Shown: positions 11,800-25,275, counted from the stretch's first letter. The stretch: 64,000 bases of DNA from Mesostigma viride (GCA_009746045.1 RPFO01000310.1:4632317-4696316), one strand, 5' to 3'. The notes: generated by a model not told the origin, from the letters alone. Translations and numbers: made by a program.

Positions 11800-14238
11800 A
11801 GGACAGATTGCTTTTGCATCCTCCCCAATCATGATCATCATTTTTTTCGATATTATAATTAGCGTGAATTGGTTGTGTTCCATACAATGCTGATCGAAGG
11901 CGCCGGGCGGTGAGAACTGAGACAGTGCCCGCGCAATATATCGTCGATCAACTCGCGGTGCATGCCGCAGCCATAAGATTTTTTACTAATTCCTTAATGG
12001 GAACCGCAATAAGAGATTTTAATAATTCCCTAATCCACTTTCTGCTGAATAGATAAGTGGAATGGCGTGCTTTTCCAAGGATTCAATACTCATGGTTTGG
12101 CCAGCCTCAAAAGGCTAATTATAAGCGCATGAAGTATACTGTTATATAGCCTGCGACCCGACCAGCTGGAACTAAAAGCTTCTAGCTTAAAGTTCTAACC
12201 AGATTTCCACAGAGATCTTTCTTCTCTGTGACTAATAGCAGGCGCGCCGTTGGCCTTCTGATTGATCAACCCACGTGCTAGAATCTGCCAACGAGCAGTA
12301 AGATTGAACCTGTGGCCGGCCTTTCAAGGCAACCAGATTATGGGGTGGTCCCTGCCCCCTTCTTGCGGTGCGTCAAGAAGGGATGCATGAAAGATACCCC
12401 ATGACCAACGGAGGCGCGTGAATGAATGAATCAATCATCAATAAATCAATGAACGTGCACTCATGCTTGAGCTGTATGAAATCCAGGCCGGCCGGCTACT
12501 AATGCTCACGTCATCATGAGTGCTGCTGTATTTAGCAAGTACCGCGGACGGACGGTGCATTAATCGTTACCCTGTGGCGCAATCCGGGCGATCGCGACGT
12601 AATTTTTTGTATACCCCATGCCACGCAAATGGATGGTTCCCCGAGCACCAAGGCTGCACAGCAAAATCCTCACATTACCCCGTAATACATCAACGACCGT
12701 CAGCGGTATAACCTGAACTGGGATTGCGCCCGGCCCACGAAAAGCACCAGCGGCTTGACTTGACTAGTGTGCCCTGCTTGGGGGGAATTGGAGACAGCCA
12801 TGTGCTGATTATTATAAAAACTGTTCAACTGATGTCTTGATTCCCATATCAGCATCCGCGAGCACGCATACAAATTCACAGCTTCTCCTCGACATGTCGG
12901 CGTCCGTCTATGTATGAAAGCTAGACCTTGCCAGGATCTCGGCTCCACTCAGGCTTTGCGAAGCGCGGCCCCATTGCAGTATTAGGGCCAATTGGACTGG
13001 ACGCTCATCAATCATATGTCGATCAACGTAGCATTCTGTTTTTGAATCCATGCAGGGAAACGGGTGGGAATTGGGGAATGGTATCGTATATCGAGAGCTA
13101 ATGATCCGGACAACAGCGAGTTGAGTTGAGTTTATTCCCGCGCCGGTGTTCCGACAGGATTATCTGTAGGGAGGAAAGTGGCCGAAGATAGTACACGTGT
13201 AAATAAATGGTAAGACCGTACCGTAGTCACAAACTTGTGGCATAGAAGCCCCGGAATGCATGACACACGTCATACTCCAGTTCCGCCAGGTCATATGCGG
13301 TGCTGAACTTCTACCACTATAACTGTCGAGGGAATGGTGTTCTATTTAATTTTCTGTGTTGACCAATGACCGGACCTGACGGAGTAGCTTCTCAAATCCC
13401 AGGTTAGGTACGGTATACCGTAGTTATGAACGCCTAGCTGCGTAGTCAATTTCTCCGAACGAACCGATGTTGCAACTGCCAAGCCACCGCGCAGAGAGCG
13501 CAGAGAGCGTTCGGCTGGCTGCCGGCTGGGCCGGCCTTCCAGAACGGACAGGCTCAGCCCAGGTTCGACAACTCGACGGACGTCGACGGCCAATCGCTCC
13601 ATGCCGACTGAACACTTGCGTATTGACGTTGCAGGTCGCCAAAACGCCAAGTCTGTCTGTCACCGGCACGCTCACGAGACTCAACAGACTTGCTAAGTTA
13701 TGGCTGTTAATTGCAGGAAGACGCAGAAAATGAGCGCCTTCCGCGGCTTCCGTTTTACAGAGATGAACGATGGAACCGAAAAGGCTGGAAACAGATGTGA
13801 CAATTGTGCATTCGCCTAACGACTAGAGAGCCTAGTGAGTTTTGAGTACTCACCAACATGTCGTATACAAAGATGTCCTACGAGCGGCTAGGCCGCTTCT
13901 CCCTGGGTCGGATATTCGATCCGCCAATTAAAAAAATCCGGGGGATTCTTTCATCAGTCCCATTTCGCCAAGCGATGCAGGTATGTTCTCGACAACTTTT
14001 TCAGCTGTCAGTAATGCCGTGGGCCCTCGTTTCGTAAATGCGTTGGGCTTGCATTTGTTGGCAACTTGGGCGATATCGCCTTGGCAGGGGGGGGGTGTAA
14101 GAATATCGAAGGACTTCTTCCTGTTATAGTTGTAGTTTCGCAAAGCTCGACAGCTAGATACCACCTTATGAACTTATCCCTCATGTTACTTTCTAAACTT
14201 TTCTTTTCTGGCCCGTGCTTTTTTGTGCGGATTATTTT
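11800..14238. other. Intergenic region, no gene recognised
   Basis: About 2.4 kb with mixed base composition and only short unrelated reading frames. I see no family similarity, no long repeat shared with the rest of the window and no convincing RNA gene. An upstream exon of the transporter at 14239 could lie here but I could not identify one. Confidence 0.5.
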
Positions 14239-17200
14239 ATGCATGAGCAGGTGGCGCTGGGCTGTCTTGTATCATATGCCCCAGTACTCGTGCCCGGCTT
14301 GCAGTTCCAGGGAGCTTGTCTTACTACGATTTTGTTTCTTACTGCCAGCCTCCTTCATACGGCTCAGCCGTTTGTTGGAGCCAAAATTTTTGCCGGCATA
14401 ACAATGGTGTCGGCCTCGGCGATCTCCGCGGTTTTGGGAGGCGTCACCATGGTTTTAGCGCATGCAATAGCTCCTGGAGATGATGGGGACACGTATGTCC
14501 TAGCTCTCTGCATTCTCACTGCCATCGGCCTGTGCCTGTTCGCGTCGCTACGGACATTCCTGCCGATGGCCCCTCAAGCTGTGATCGCCACGTTTCTTTA
14601 CGGCATGACGGTGGGTCATCGTTTGCACTTCCATTGACTTCATGCACCAGTGTCCGGAATCAGCATGTAGGCTTTCGTTAAGCCTGGCCTGCACTCGTAA
14701 CCAATGCTGAGGAACACACTTTTCTACGGAGAGTTGAGAACTGGCCTCATGTGTATGTACAAGGGACGGGCAGAGTGTACTTAAGGGCTGGAATGTATCT
14801 AAAAGAGACCGTGCATACGATGCTTGTGTGCCCGATCTCCACACCACCTGGTGTGACCGGTGCAGGCAACAGTGCCATCTATCTATATATGCCAGCCAGC
14901 CTATGCTGCGCCAATTATTCATTCATTCCTTTTTAAAGTTGCTTCCATGGACACGCCAACCATGCATGCGTGTTACTTTTCCTATCCCGGGGGCATCACG
15001 CCTATCGCGCTCAGCCATAGGGGCAAGAACTAATGTTTGTTTCCATAAGGCCTAGTCAGCATGCGGGTCCGCCACCTGTACAGTGGCGCCTCTCGTTGAC
15101 CTATAGCAGCCTCCCTGCCAATACTTACTCCCACCGCCCCTCTCATCCTGTGCATTGCATGCATACATGCGTGCCCCCGCCCCCCATACCATGCCCCCAT
15201 TCCCCGCCCCTCACCCCCAACGTTCTCTTGCCCCCTTGTTCCCCTAATGGCTCCCCGTTCCCTGTTGCTCTCCCGTTCCCCTGCCCCCCCACCCCCCTTT
15301 CATCCGGCCACTAGATCATGCGCGGGCGCTATGTGGACCCACCGCGTGACCTGTGGCGGCTGGCCGTGTGGCCCATCTTTGGCATGGGGGCGATCGGCGG
15401 GATCATCGTCGTGCTGGGCGGGATGCTCTTCATGCCCGACCTCGCCTTTGACGCGCTCGTCAAGGAGCTCTCCGGCGCGGTCGTGTCGCTCGGCCACTCT
15501 ATATCCTGGTACTCCACCGCCATGTGGGATGATGCCATGGACGGCAAGGTGCCCGGGTCGCGCCGCGTGTGGGATCCGCGCAAGGGCAAGTTTGTGCGCG
15601 CAAAGGGCATCAAGAAGTCGGCCAGCCAGAGCAGCCTGACCAGCACGCCCGTCACGCCCATGCAGAGCGACATGAGCACCAACGGGCACAACACGTTCGG
15701 GCCGGCCACGCCGGGGGAGACCACCGACGGCGCCGGTTACTACACCGAGGGGTCGGTCGTGAGCGGATACCCGGATGACAGCCGCCTGGGAGGGTCCTCC
15801 ACGGAGGTGGACATGTCAACTCGGGGGGTCATCCCTCCCCCCTCGGTAGCCGAGACGTCGTCCTCGGACGATGAACCCGAGCTGGGTCCCGAGGAGGAAG
15901 GTGTGCTAAAAATAGACCACGCGGTACCGACGCGCCTCCTGAACACGGCGCGCAAGCACAAGAAGCCGGCGCCCGTAGGCGGCAGCAGCAAGAGCCGTCG
16001 CGCGGCAGCGCGTGCGCAGGCGCTCGCTCGCAAGCGCGCAAAGGACGTGAAGCTGCCACCTGGCATCACGCTCACGCCGATCCGGACAAGCGTGGACAAG
16101 TCAGCGGGGCAGCTGCCCAAGGCGCCCAAAGCGGCCAAGGGCAGCGACAGCAACCCTCAGGGGACCAAGGTCCCGGGGAAACTGTACAGCCTCCCGTTAC
16201 CGCAGACGGACATGGGCCGGCTCTGGCCGGTGATTGACCGCACGCGCGACCTGCTGGTGATGGCGCGGAACGAGCCGGCGTTCCTCTTCCCCTGGGGCCG
16301 TGGTTGGGGCTGGCAGATGCGCGACGCAGATGGAAAGGACTGCAAGCGGGACGACCCCGCGGTGCACATCGCCGAGCTGGACGCGTGGAAGGTGGTGATC
16401 GACAAGGTGGAGGCGCTCCAGTCCGCCATGGTGGCGCTCGCCGTCGTGTTTGACGGCGGCAAACGGCGCTTCTCCTCGCGCACACTCTGGCGGTGGCTGG
16501 ACAGCGAGGCGCAGGGCAACCTGCGTGCGGCCTTCGCGACGATGGGCGCCGTCTGCCAGGCGGTCGGGCGCGACATCATCTTGGTGCTCGGCGACCCCAC
16601 GCGCAAGAAGAAGAAGAAGAAGGGCGGGGAGGGCGCGGACCTCCCGTTCAAGTACGACGTCGCTCCGGAGTTTTCGCATGACGCGCCCACTCGGTCGCAA
16701 CTTCTGGCGTCCGTGGAACACTCGCTGGGCATGGTGCTGGCGGCGCTGCAGCAGCAGCTGTCTACTGACATGCGCCACGCGTACGAGGGCCACTGGGCGC
16801 CTATGGGCGGCGGGCCAATTAGCCCCAAGATGAACACGTGCCCGATGAACGAGGTGGGTGTGGCAGCACCGCATCACACACACGGTATCGCATGCCACGT
16901 GCCCTCATGTCCCAGCATGCCCATGGAAATACGGAAAAGCTGATTATGTTCTTTCCTGACCCAGTGCGTCTCTAGGCGGGCAGTGGCAGATGGTGCATGC
17001 TGCCCTTGTGCTTTGGCTCATGGTTGTCCGGGGTGCGTCCCCAGTGCTGCCATGCCATGTGCTTGTTTTTGTTGTCTTCTCGTATGTCATTCCACGGGTA
17101 ACCATTGCACAACCCCTCCAATCCTGATAGTCCTTTTTGATTGCGCTGTCCCCAAACAGACACGCCCACTCTCGTCGCCTCCGCATTGGGCCATATATCT

Positions 17201-20200
17201 CTGCCAGGATCTACCAGGTGCAGAGGTAGCATAAAGAGGTAGGGGCCCGTACCCTGATAGCAGCAAGAAAGCAACCCCATTCCCTCGTTCTCTTCTCGCT
17301 TCATGCGGAGACTCTGTACTGAGGACGGGAGGGGGGGGGCATGGGCTGGCATTGCCTGTGGCAGGGTGCCATGTTTGCGCATACGCTGCCCCTGCCTGAT
17401 CTGGGCCTGAATCGCGGTGATACTACTCTCATTCCTATGGCGCAGTATTCCTCACGCATCAACAATCGCCCGACGTAGCTAGCAAGGTGCTGTCTGTGTG
17501 TCTGGGCTGGCTTTTGATGCCCTACATTGGCGGAATATCCGTTGAATCGACAAAAAAAATAGCTCTCGCTTGTCCTGGTCTTGTCGCTGCGCTCCGGCCC
17601 CTGGTGTTGTCCCTGCTCTCCCGTTAGAACATTTCTAGTCTGTCGTTGTAGGACTGCTCATCGCTCCACGTCAGCTGACTCTGCTTCCCATCCCTTTTGT
17701 CGTGGGGTCAGCTCCCCCAAATACCGCAAGAGTGCAATGGCCAGAAGCCCGTGTTTCTGCATGACCCACCCCCGCACACCTCCAACCAGCGCACTTGTGC
17801 ACCTTCTCACTGTCACCTCCACGGCCGTTTCGCATCCGTCATGCCCTGACCCCCCCTCGATCGCGCCACCTGGCAGGAGCACGCGCTCATCTACGCGATG
17901 ATGATATCCCAGTCGGTCATCGACGCGGCCATCGCGCTGGATAAGGCCGCCGCCGCCGCAACCCAGTTTCGCAAGAAGAAAGCCGCGCTGCCAACATCCG
18001 GCACAATGCGCAAGCAGTACTCGACCGGCCCTCGCGAGACCGATGGCACTTCGGAGCGGCCGCTGTCCCCCCTGGGGCGAGAGGCCCGCAAGCGGAGCGG
18101 CGTGCAGCTGTCACATGTCCATCTGGACGAGGAGGGAGGCACGCCTCAGACGGATGGCTTGGAGGGGAACGGGTTTGGCCCGTCCCCTCACAGTCACAAT
18201 GGGGACATCAACCATGTGCCGGCACAAGATGAGCCGTGCTTGCATAATGTGGGCCACATGAATGGCATCCCGCAGCCATGCCCGGCCGTGTGCGCCTGCC
18301 CCTGCGCTAGCTGTCACATTGGCCGCGTGGGTCACGCACCGGACGGCGCGCCGGCCGGCGACGAGCTGGCGTACAGCACCAAGCGTGCCGACTGGAAGAA
18401 GGTCGAGTCGAACCAGTTCGTGGACCTGTCGCTGGACGATGAGGACGACATGAAGGGCCACAGCATGCGGCCGGGGTGGCAGAAGTTAAAGCAGCCCCGC
18501 AAGGCGCGGCTGGACCATGAGGATTCACTCTCCCGGCGTGACGCGGAGCATGACGCGCCACCGGAGGGGCTGAGGACGTTTCGTGCGTGGTTCCGGGACC
18601 AGACGGCGTTCCTGTGGCCAGCCCTCGAAGGTCTTCTGCTGGTGCACTTCACGCGGCACGTCCTGCGGGGGCTGAAGCTGATCGCCAAGGCACCGCGCAC
18701 GCACAAGGGGCAGGAGGGCATCACGCGCGGCCGGCTGTTCCAGTTTGGGTTCAAATACTGGCTGGTGTGCGCGGGGTTCCTGCTGCTCGTGCTCGCGCTC
18801 AGCCCGATCCACCACTCGCGTGTGCACCGCTGGAACGGGATCTGGATGTTTGTCACGGCCACCACGGTCATGCTGCCCAAGGTCGAGGCCACGGCGTTCA
18901 AGGCGGTGCTGCGGTGCATCGCCACGTTCAGCGCGGCCGGCACGGGCTACGTGATCATGATGGACGAGCGGGTGGCGGGGGAGCCCGCGATCATCTCGGC
19001 CATCCTCTTCTGCTTCACGCTCGTCGCGTGCTACAACATTACGTGTCCCTACCGATATGCCGGTGAGCACAGGGCAGTGGCGTACAAGCAAATGATCCGT
19101 TGCTATGTACCGTTGCAGGGTGGGGGGTGGGTGCGGGGGTGGGTGGGCGTGGAGCTCGGGGGAAGAAGCGACAGACGGGCAGATGTTTGGGTGGAGAATG
19201 GACGCACACGGTGATCACCGGAAGTTTGCGGGGATGAAAGGATGGGGAGATGGAGGCAAGGAACTCGGGAACAAGCTAAGAAGGGTGGCTAGTTAGGCTT
19301 AACCCTGGAAGCCCTTTTCTATATTCGGGGTCGGTGGATGATCGGTGGGTCTTAAGTGGCTGGGTGTCAAGCTCGCCGGTGGGCTCCGTGACAAGAAGCT
19401 CTACCAGCGAGCTTGAGCTGGGTCGCTGAAACGTTCATGCCGAATATGCAAAGTACTTACTATTGTACGTGCTTCGTGCTCTGCTACCACCATTCCTTCC
19501 CCACCCACACACCCACACCCACACCCACACACCCACACCCAACCCCCACACCCACACCCACACCCACAACCACACCCACACCCACACTCACACCCACACC
19601 CACACCCACACCCACACCCACACCCCACCCACATCCACCGCCACTTGCCCTCACCATACCCACCCACTCCCCACCCCACCCCACCCCCCACACACAAACG
19701 CCCCCACGTGCAAACCCTCTCCAGTGTACCTGTTCATCGAGACGTTGAACATGATCGTGCTGTGCCAGTACGTGCCGCCCAATGCCATGTCCCTCCTGCC
19801 GCCCTGCTCCGAGAATGACACGCTGATCGACCGCGAGCCGAGGGGCAACCTGGAGGACGACATCGAGGACGGGGAGTTCCCGCTGGAGTGCGCACTGCCC
19901 AACGAGGTCGGCGTGGTCCAGCCACGCACGGGTACAGCCACCTATGCGCTCAGCCGCGCGGCCACGATCGTGATTGGCAGCATCAGCGTGGTCCTGGGCA
20001 ATGTGCTCATGCCTTGGTACGCGAGCCAGCAGGCGCGCGTGTGCCTCTCGCGCGCACTCGTGGAGACGGACCGCATCTACTCGCGGCTCTGGTCGAACCT
20101 GCTCTCCGAGGCCTCGCGCTGCAAGGCCGAGTACGAGGACAAGTTCAACGATCGCTCACGCAGGAGGGCCACGCATGGGAGCACCGATGGCGGGGGCGCC

Positions 20201-22072
20201 GAGGAAGAGGGGGAGGACGGGGAGGGGGAGGGGGAGCAGGACCAGGATGAAGCAGCCATGACGGCATTGGCAGCGGAGTCGGACGCCGAGGTGGACAAGC
20301 TGCAGCAGGAGATCCAGGGGGGGTCCAGCAGGAGGCGGGGGGCCAGTCGGCCGAGGAAGAAGGACAAGAAAGCGGCCAAGACCCCCGTGGCCAAGACTTC
20401 ACCGCCATCGCTGGACGTGATGCGCCAGAACCTGGTCTCTGTCCAGCTCATGCTGCGCGACGAGGTGGTGTCCTGGCGGCGGGGCGTGCTGGTCATGCCA
20501 CCAGTCGTGTGCGAGGCGCACGCGACGATGACCAAGCTGGCCAACCGTATCACGTCGCTGAGTTTGATCGGGGGCGCGCCGCCGCGCATGACGGGCGTGT
20601 ACACGGGCCACGGCGTGCACATGTTTGCTCACCAGCTGCGCAACGAGATCCATGAGATGCTCATCGCGACCGACGAGGTCGTCCAGATCTCCGCGCGCCG
20701 GCTGCGGCATCCGGGCGACTCGGACAAGCTGGTGCATGAGCTGGTCACCGAGGGGCACAAGCAGGAGGAGCGGCGGGGGCTGCTCGGCTGGCTGTTCCCG
20801 CGCAAGAAGAAGATCAAGCCGATGCTCAGTGGCAGCTATTTCGTGGCCTTGGACGCCGCGGCCGACAACAAGTTCTGCCTGCAGGGGCTGCTGGGGGCGA
20901 TCAAGCGGCTGGAGAACGCGCGCGACCGATTCTGGCGAAGGTGCGTGGGCGCAAGTGCAAGGGTTACGAGGCGAGGGTGGCAGAATAAGCAACAGCACAG
21001 GAGAGGTTGATGGGATAGAGGGCCATAGTTAGTACGAGGCAATCGCCTGCCGCAGGGCTCTTCCTGGCTTCTGTGGGGCATTCTGCGAGGTTGCCACGGA
21101 CAAATACAAACAAGGATACCAAGCTCATAGGGGCGTGTAAATACCCCTGGTCTGTGTTGGGGTCACAGCTGCTGATCAGTTTGGCCTTGTCGACTCCATG
21201 TTAGGAAGTTGGGTGCCAATCATCCGTGCTGAGAGGGTTGTGGATTATGGGTCGTTGCTGACGTGTCTATTGCAAACGTGTTTTTTCCCCCCATTCACCG
21301 CCAGTGCTTGCAAGGTTCCTTGGTTGTAAACTGCTACAAAGAGCTTGAATTTGCAACATTCTAGGCCAGATGGGTGGGGCCGTGATCCAATCATTTGTTT
21401 TAGGGTTCTTGAAAGATGGCGGAGGCTGGGTATAGCTCACGGATGACAGCGGCGAGAGTACACGCATAGCAGTTTCACATAGACGTGCATAGGCCCGATT
21501 TTCAGTTCATAATTGCAGGTGCAAGGCTTCGGAGGAAAGGTTTTGTGCAGGCACACTTCTTGGGCCTGCATGCAGGCGTGCTCTGGTATGGTCATGGTGC
21601 TTTTGCAGTTTCGGCTGGAACTGTGGTTCCTGACAGCCTGACCGGTTCTACGGCAACAGATACCTAGAGTGCTGCACTTATTAGGCCTGTTTCTTTCGTG
21701 TCTGCTCTACCTTGCCTTATACATGTCCCTGGCTGTTCCCTGCCTGCATGCACGGGCACTTCACTACCAATCTGCAGCCAGACTGTACTAACTATCTGCT
21801 CCGTGATGGGTGGGTCATATGGTTGCGCGGCCGCCTCGGTCGCACGCACGTGCAGGTACCACGACATCCGGATGGACCTGTTCCACGGCGACATGCGGCG
21901 CATGCCCGGCGGGTTCAACGAGGACACTCCCATGTTCCTCAACGCGGACGACGTCTTCCTGCTCAAGTCTTGGCAGTTCGCTCACATGGCCTTCCTCGAC
22001 AAGATCATGCTCGTCGCCAAGGAGGTGGCGGCCGCGGACGGGGAGGTGGAGGAGAATTGGATCATGATGTAG
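14239..22072 (+). CDS. FUSC/ALMT-type multi-pass membrane transporter
   Basis: Predicted exons are 14239-14610, 15315-16853, 17877-19062, 19725-20940 and 21856-22072. All are GT-AG with matching phases, giving about 1509 residues. Residues 1-170 hold about five hydrophobic segments; the first exon is almost wholly membrane. Residues 170-640 and 640-870 are largely hydrophilic, with Ser/Thr/Lys-rich stretches. A second membrane block follows (LVCAGFLLLVLALS, then WNGIWMFVTATTVM, then FSAAGTGYVIM, then IISAILFCFTLVACYN) and ends near SRAATIVIGSISVVLGNVLM. An acidic, Lys-rich linker and a soluble C-terminal tail come last. Two membrane blocks joined by soluble segments, with an R..AT..AAGTG signature, fit the fusaric-acid-resistance (FUSC)/aluminium-activated malate transporter superfamily, whose members export organic or aromatic acids. 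Substrate and membrane are unknown. The start is the first in-frame ATG; an acceptor-like site at 14250 leaves room for an upstream exon. Confidence 0.68.
19500..19690. repeat. CACCCA-type simple repeat in a transporter intron
   Basis: C/A-rich low-complexity tract of CCCACA/CACCCA units lying just before the 19725 splice acceptor of the FUSC/ALMT-like gene. Long open frames through it are repeat artefacts. Confidence 0.85.
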
Positions 22073-23160
22073 AGCATGCGCGGCGGCGGCTCAGCCAGTT
22101 GCTGCTCGACGGAAGGATGTCAAGTGCACACTGGATCACAGGGTGGAGCTGACACATAATACTTCTGTCTACCGCCCCATCAAAAGGGTGTAGAGCGCGC
22201 ACGGCTCCACTGACACGATGTATAGCAGAGCACATGGCTCTACCGATTCTGCACTGCTCCGCGTACACTGCCCCACCAGATGATGCCAGAGACCCTGCGG
22301 CTGGATCCTTGGAGTACCCCATTCAACTCCTCAACCGTGCTCCTGACCCGTTTCTCCCGAGGGCAAGCTGCTGGCACGAATTGCAACCCAGGCCAGGGGT
22401 GCGCAACTTGGGTATGGTCTGGCACTGCCTAGCAAGGGGACAAGGGATGCGTGGACGATGAATGCAAATTGGGATGGTGATGGTCATGCTCCCTTTCCTT
22501 AAAAATGCGGCGGGTTCACTCATGCATGCGGCACCGGTTTGTGCTTGAACCGGCTGTTTTATTGCCTGCACCAACCTTGGAATGATGCATGCTGAATACG
22601 TCGGTGGCGAGGAGCTGTATACTATTGATGAACTTCGTATGAAAGGATGTATAGCCCCAGGCACAGGTTGGACAACGGATGGCTTTTTTCCACACTGTTA
22701 GGTGGCCTTACTGCAAGTTTGTAGGCACATGTTTATTACGCCTGTGAGGTATGGACACTGACAGGAACCTCCAGAAAGTTGTGTGGCTTTTGAGGAGACA
22801 ACAAATGTTTTATGATGGATTTACGCATGCATCTATGCAAGTGTTTTCTTGGTAGTAAGTAAGTGGAGTACCCGTACTTCTTCGGTCTATAAAGACATCA
22901 ACCGTATGCATGTTGAGTAATTTAACAATGTTCTTATCTATCGGCCTGACCCAATTTGCCTGTTCACATGCATGCTAGTGTCTATTGAAGCACTGACTCT
23001 GTGTCTCTGTCAAAAGCTATTAGTAAGTAAGTACTTGTGTGTCATGCGCATGGCCGGGCATGCCACGGAGAACTACGCTAATCTCATTAGAAAAATAATT
23101 CCATGAAAGTTACAAATATTGTCTGCATCATGGCCCAAACATATATCAAGGAGGATCAGA
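22073..23160. other. Intergenic region 3' of the transporter, nothing recognised
   Basis: The 3' flank of the FUSC/ALMT-like gene. I see only short frames with no family resemblance and no repeat shared with other parts of the window. Confidence 0.5.
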
Positions 23161-23162
23161 AT

Positions 23163-23262
23163 ATATCAAGGAGACAACCAGCGCAGGCCAGAAATCGGGA
23201 GAATCCGGACCATGGTAGCCCGAGCCAGCCGTTATCTAATTTCCGCTTTTTCGAGTCGTTCA
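23163..23262 (+). repeat. Dispersed repeat with the GAGACAACCAGCGCAGGCC core
   Basis: The first 37 bp recur on the opposite strand at 44261-44295 and 52258-52295. About 100 bp align in diverged form with 51482-51580: the shared order is AGAGACA..CAGC..GCGCAGGCC, then TCCGGACC, then a final GTCG. It is noncoding and its class is unknown. Confidence 0.6.
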
Positions 23263-23965
23263 GATGGTGAATTTATGAATGGAGACGGAAATGCGTAGCC
23301 TAGCTTGTTCATGTAGAGTCTTGCTGAAACACATGATGATATATAGTGACCAGACGGGGGATATAATCCCCATCGATGAGCTGTCCTCTAGATACTGTGA
23401 TGGCAGACGAGGCGGTAGTGTAGCGACTATCCTCAGGCACAACTGTACCTCACCGGCATTGTACCCTGCATTCTACCGATGGGCCGCGGGGGCCGTGGGG
23501 AGAAAACATGCAGGATCATGCCCCTCCTGAAGGAAGGTGCTTATCGCAGACGGCAGCCCATTTCTCCTTGTCTATCATGCGCAGGCGAGGAGTACAGATA
23601 GTCCCAGAAGCCCTGCATCCTAGCTCAAGCAATTGTGTCACTTAGGTCCGGCCGGGTCGCGCCGCGTCGGTGCGGGGCCGGCGCTTGCAAGTTTGCCATG
23701 CAGTGGTTTGCGACGCACGTGACAAGGGTACCCTGCCATAGGAGGATTGGGTGTCTACCTGGTTGGCCAGTCCAAAGCCCGCCGGCAGGGCCCACATCGG
23801 TATTCACCCGGTCTGTGCGGGTAAGATGGCCGGCAAATTAAGAGGAGGCGGCGGTGTCGGATCGATGGTATGGGTGACAAGAGGGAGCTCGCAGTATATC
23901 TCAGCCCGTGTGCGGCGCTCTTGGTAGCGGACGCCGAGCCGGATGTGACGGAGCATTAGAACTAG

Positions 23966-24140
23966 TATCAGCGCACAGCGTTTTAGTACCTTCAATTAGT
24001 TCTGGCACCTTGTGGCCATCAGCTTGCGCCTTAGCCGACGTCTAGCTTGAGCCCACCTCACCTTTGTAGCATAAGCTATGCGTCAGCCTACCTATGGTAT
24101 TGCACTGGTTGTATTGCACCCACAGTGTTGCGCCCCGGCA
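23966..24140 (+). repeat. Direct repeat, upstream copy
   Basis: About 175 bp repeated at 24347-24517 with roughly 93% identity by eye. It begins TATCAGCGCAC and ends GTTGCGCCCCGGCA. The downstream end of this copy runs into an L1-type ORF1 fragment; the second copy does not. Confidence 0.8.
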
Positions 24141-24296
24141 CAGCAACGCCGCGATCAGTGGCCCGACTACATCCGCCACAAGACCAACCCCGAGAAGCCC
24201 CAAGTATACTGGCGGGGCGGGGACCTTGATGTCAACAAGAAACTGTGGAAGCCCCCCGGGCTCCCCCGGGATAGAGCACTCAAGCTAGTTGTCTAG
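24084..24296 (+). pseudogene. L1-type ORF1 C-terminal fragment (plus strand)
   Basis: The frame reads AQQRRDQWPDYIRH, then QVYWRGGDLDVNKKLW, and stops at 24296. This is the C-terminal signature seen in the other ORF1 fragments of the window (RRxxWPxYLxLR...PVYWRG). The N-terminal ORF1 regions are missing. Confidence 0.5.
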
Positions 24297-24346
24297 ATGG
24301 GGGCAATCGATTATGGGATAGCTTAGGCATTACAGCACTTGAATGA

Positions 24347-24517
24347 TATTAGCGCACTGCGTTATAGTACCTTCAATTAGCTCTGGCACCTTGTGGTCAT
24401 CAGCTTGCGCCTTAGCCGATGTCTTGAGCCCACCTCACATTTGTAGCATAAGCTATGCATCAGCCTACCTAAGGTATTGCACTGGTTGTATTGCACCCAC
24501 AGTGTTGCGCCCCGGCA
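24347..24517 (+). repeat. Direct repeat, downstream copy
   Basis: Second copy of 23966-24140. It diverges after GCCCCGGCA, where the first copy continues into ORF1-like sequence. Confidence 0.8.
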
Positions 24518-24611
24518 TACACCATGCTGTGGAGAGAGCGCTCTGTGGCCTGCCCACTTGCGGCAGTGAGAGAAGCTAGGGCGCCCTCCCTCCTTCTCGC
24601 TGTGTATCTAG

Positions 24612-24661
24612 GGTTGACGGTTCCTTTACTCTGTATTGGCACCCACGTGACGCAGTCACGT
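24612..24661 (+). repeat. Direct repeat carrying a CACGTGAC palindrome, copy 1
   Basis: About 47 bp, repeated at 26034-26080. This copy holds a perfect inverted repeat, CACGTGAC-GCA-GTCACGTG (24643-24661); the second copy has lost the last half-site. The two copies bracket about 1.4 kb containing a reverse-transcriptase fragment and an unknown broken frame. Confidence 0.65.
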
Positions 24662-24694
24662 GCTTATTAATTATATTAATTGTTAATTAGAACT

Positions 24695-24900
24695 AGTGAC
24701 GGTGCCGTCAAGCTGCTTGCTCAGCGCCTGGTCCAGGGTCCACGCCTCGCAGCTGTAAAGGAGGATGCTGAGGACAAGGGCCTTGAACAGAATTCGCTTG
24801 CGCCGCTAGCTCACTCAGGTAGCGACATGTACGTCCAGCTAGAACATGTCGTGGCGGCGGAGGGCCGCCATGGCCTGGCCAATGCGGACGTGCTAGTCAG
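24695..24900 (-). pseudogene. LINE reverse-transcriptase fragment
   Basis: On the minus strand one frame reads RIGQAMAALRRHDMF and, after stop codons, RRKRILFKALVLSILLYSCE followed by AWTLDQALSKQL. The string LxKALVxxxLLYxCExW is the classic region just C-terminal to the palm of LINE-type reverse transcriptases. Internal stops show it is dead. The upstream catalytic motifs are not present. Confidence 0.6.
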
Positions 24901-24989
24901 GCCTAGCTAGCCGTGGCCTTAATTGTACATGTACGCCTACTAAAGGCACTATACCAGCTGATGCCTTAGCACTCTTAAGTCATGTACAT

Positions 24990-25275
24990 GTGTGACTATG
25001 ATGTGCCACACTCCAGATGATGCCTAGCTTTATTTAGTTATGCTCTACCCACGCAGAGAGCTGCTCTCTGCTGAGATTCCGCGCTCTAGCCATGGTCTAG
25101 CCATGATGATCTTCCCCCCTATGTCGGGGCCTTTAGGTAGGTGCCTGAATACATAGTGGTGTGCAGGTGCACTTTGTGCACCCAGAGTAGGTGTAGTTTA
25201 CATCCTACCCTTGCAGGAAAATAGCCGAGAGTGTACATATTATAAGCCATATACCCCTTCTCAACGTTCGCACGG
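24990..25275 (-). repeat. Dispersed repeat related to the 43.5-44.2 kb elements
   Basis: The first part (about 24995-25135) resembles the arms of the foldback element at 43644-44520 (GCAGAGAG..GCTCTCTG). The second part (about 25150-25270) is the reverse complement of 43480-43640, sharing GTGCAGGTGCAC, GTGCACCCAGAGTAGGTG and GTTTACATCC. No coding potential is seen. Confidence 0.6.

Noticed and set aside
19463-19724. PTPTHPH-rich start of the fourth transporter exon frame
   Set aside because: It is the CACCCA intron repeat; the exon begins at the acceptor at 19725.
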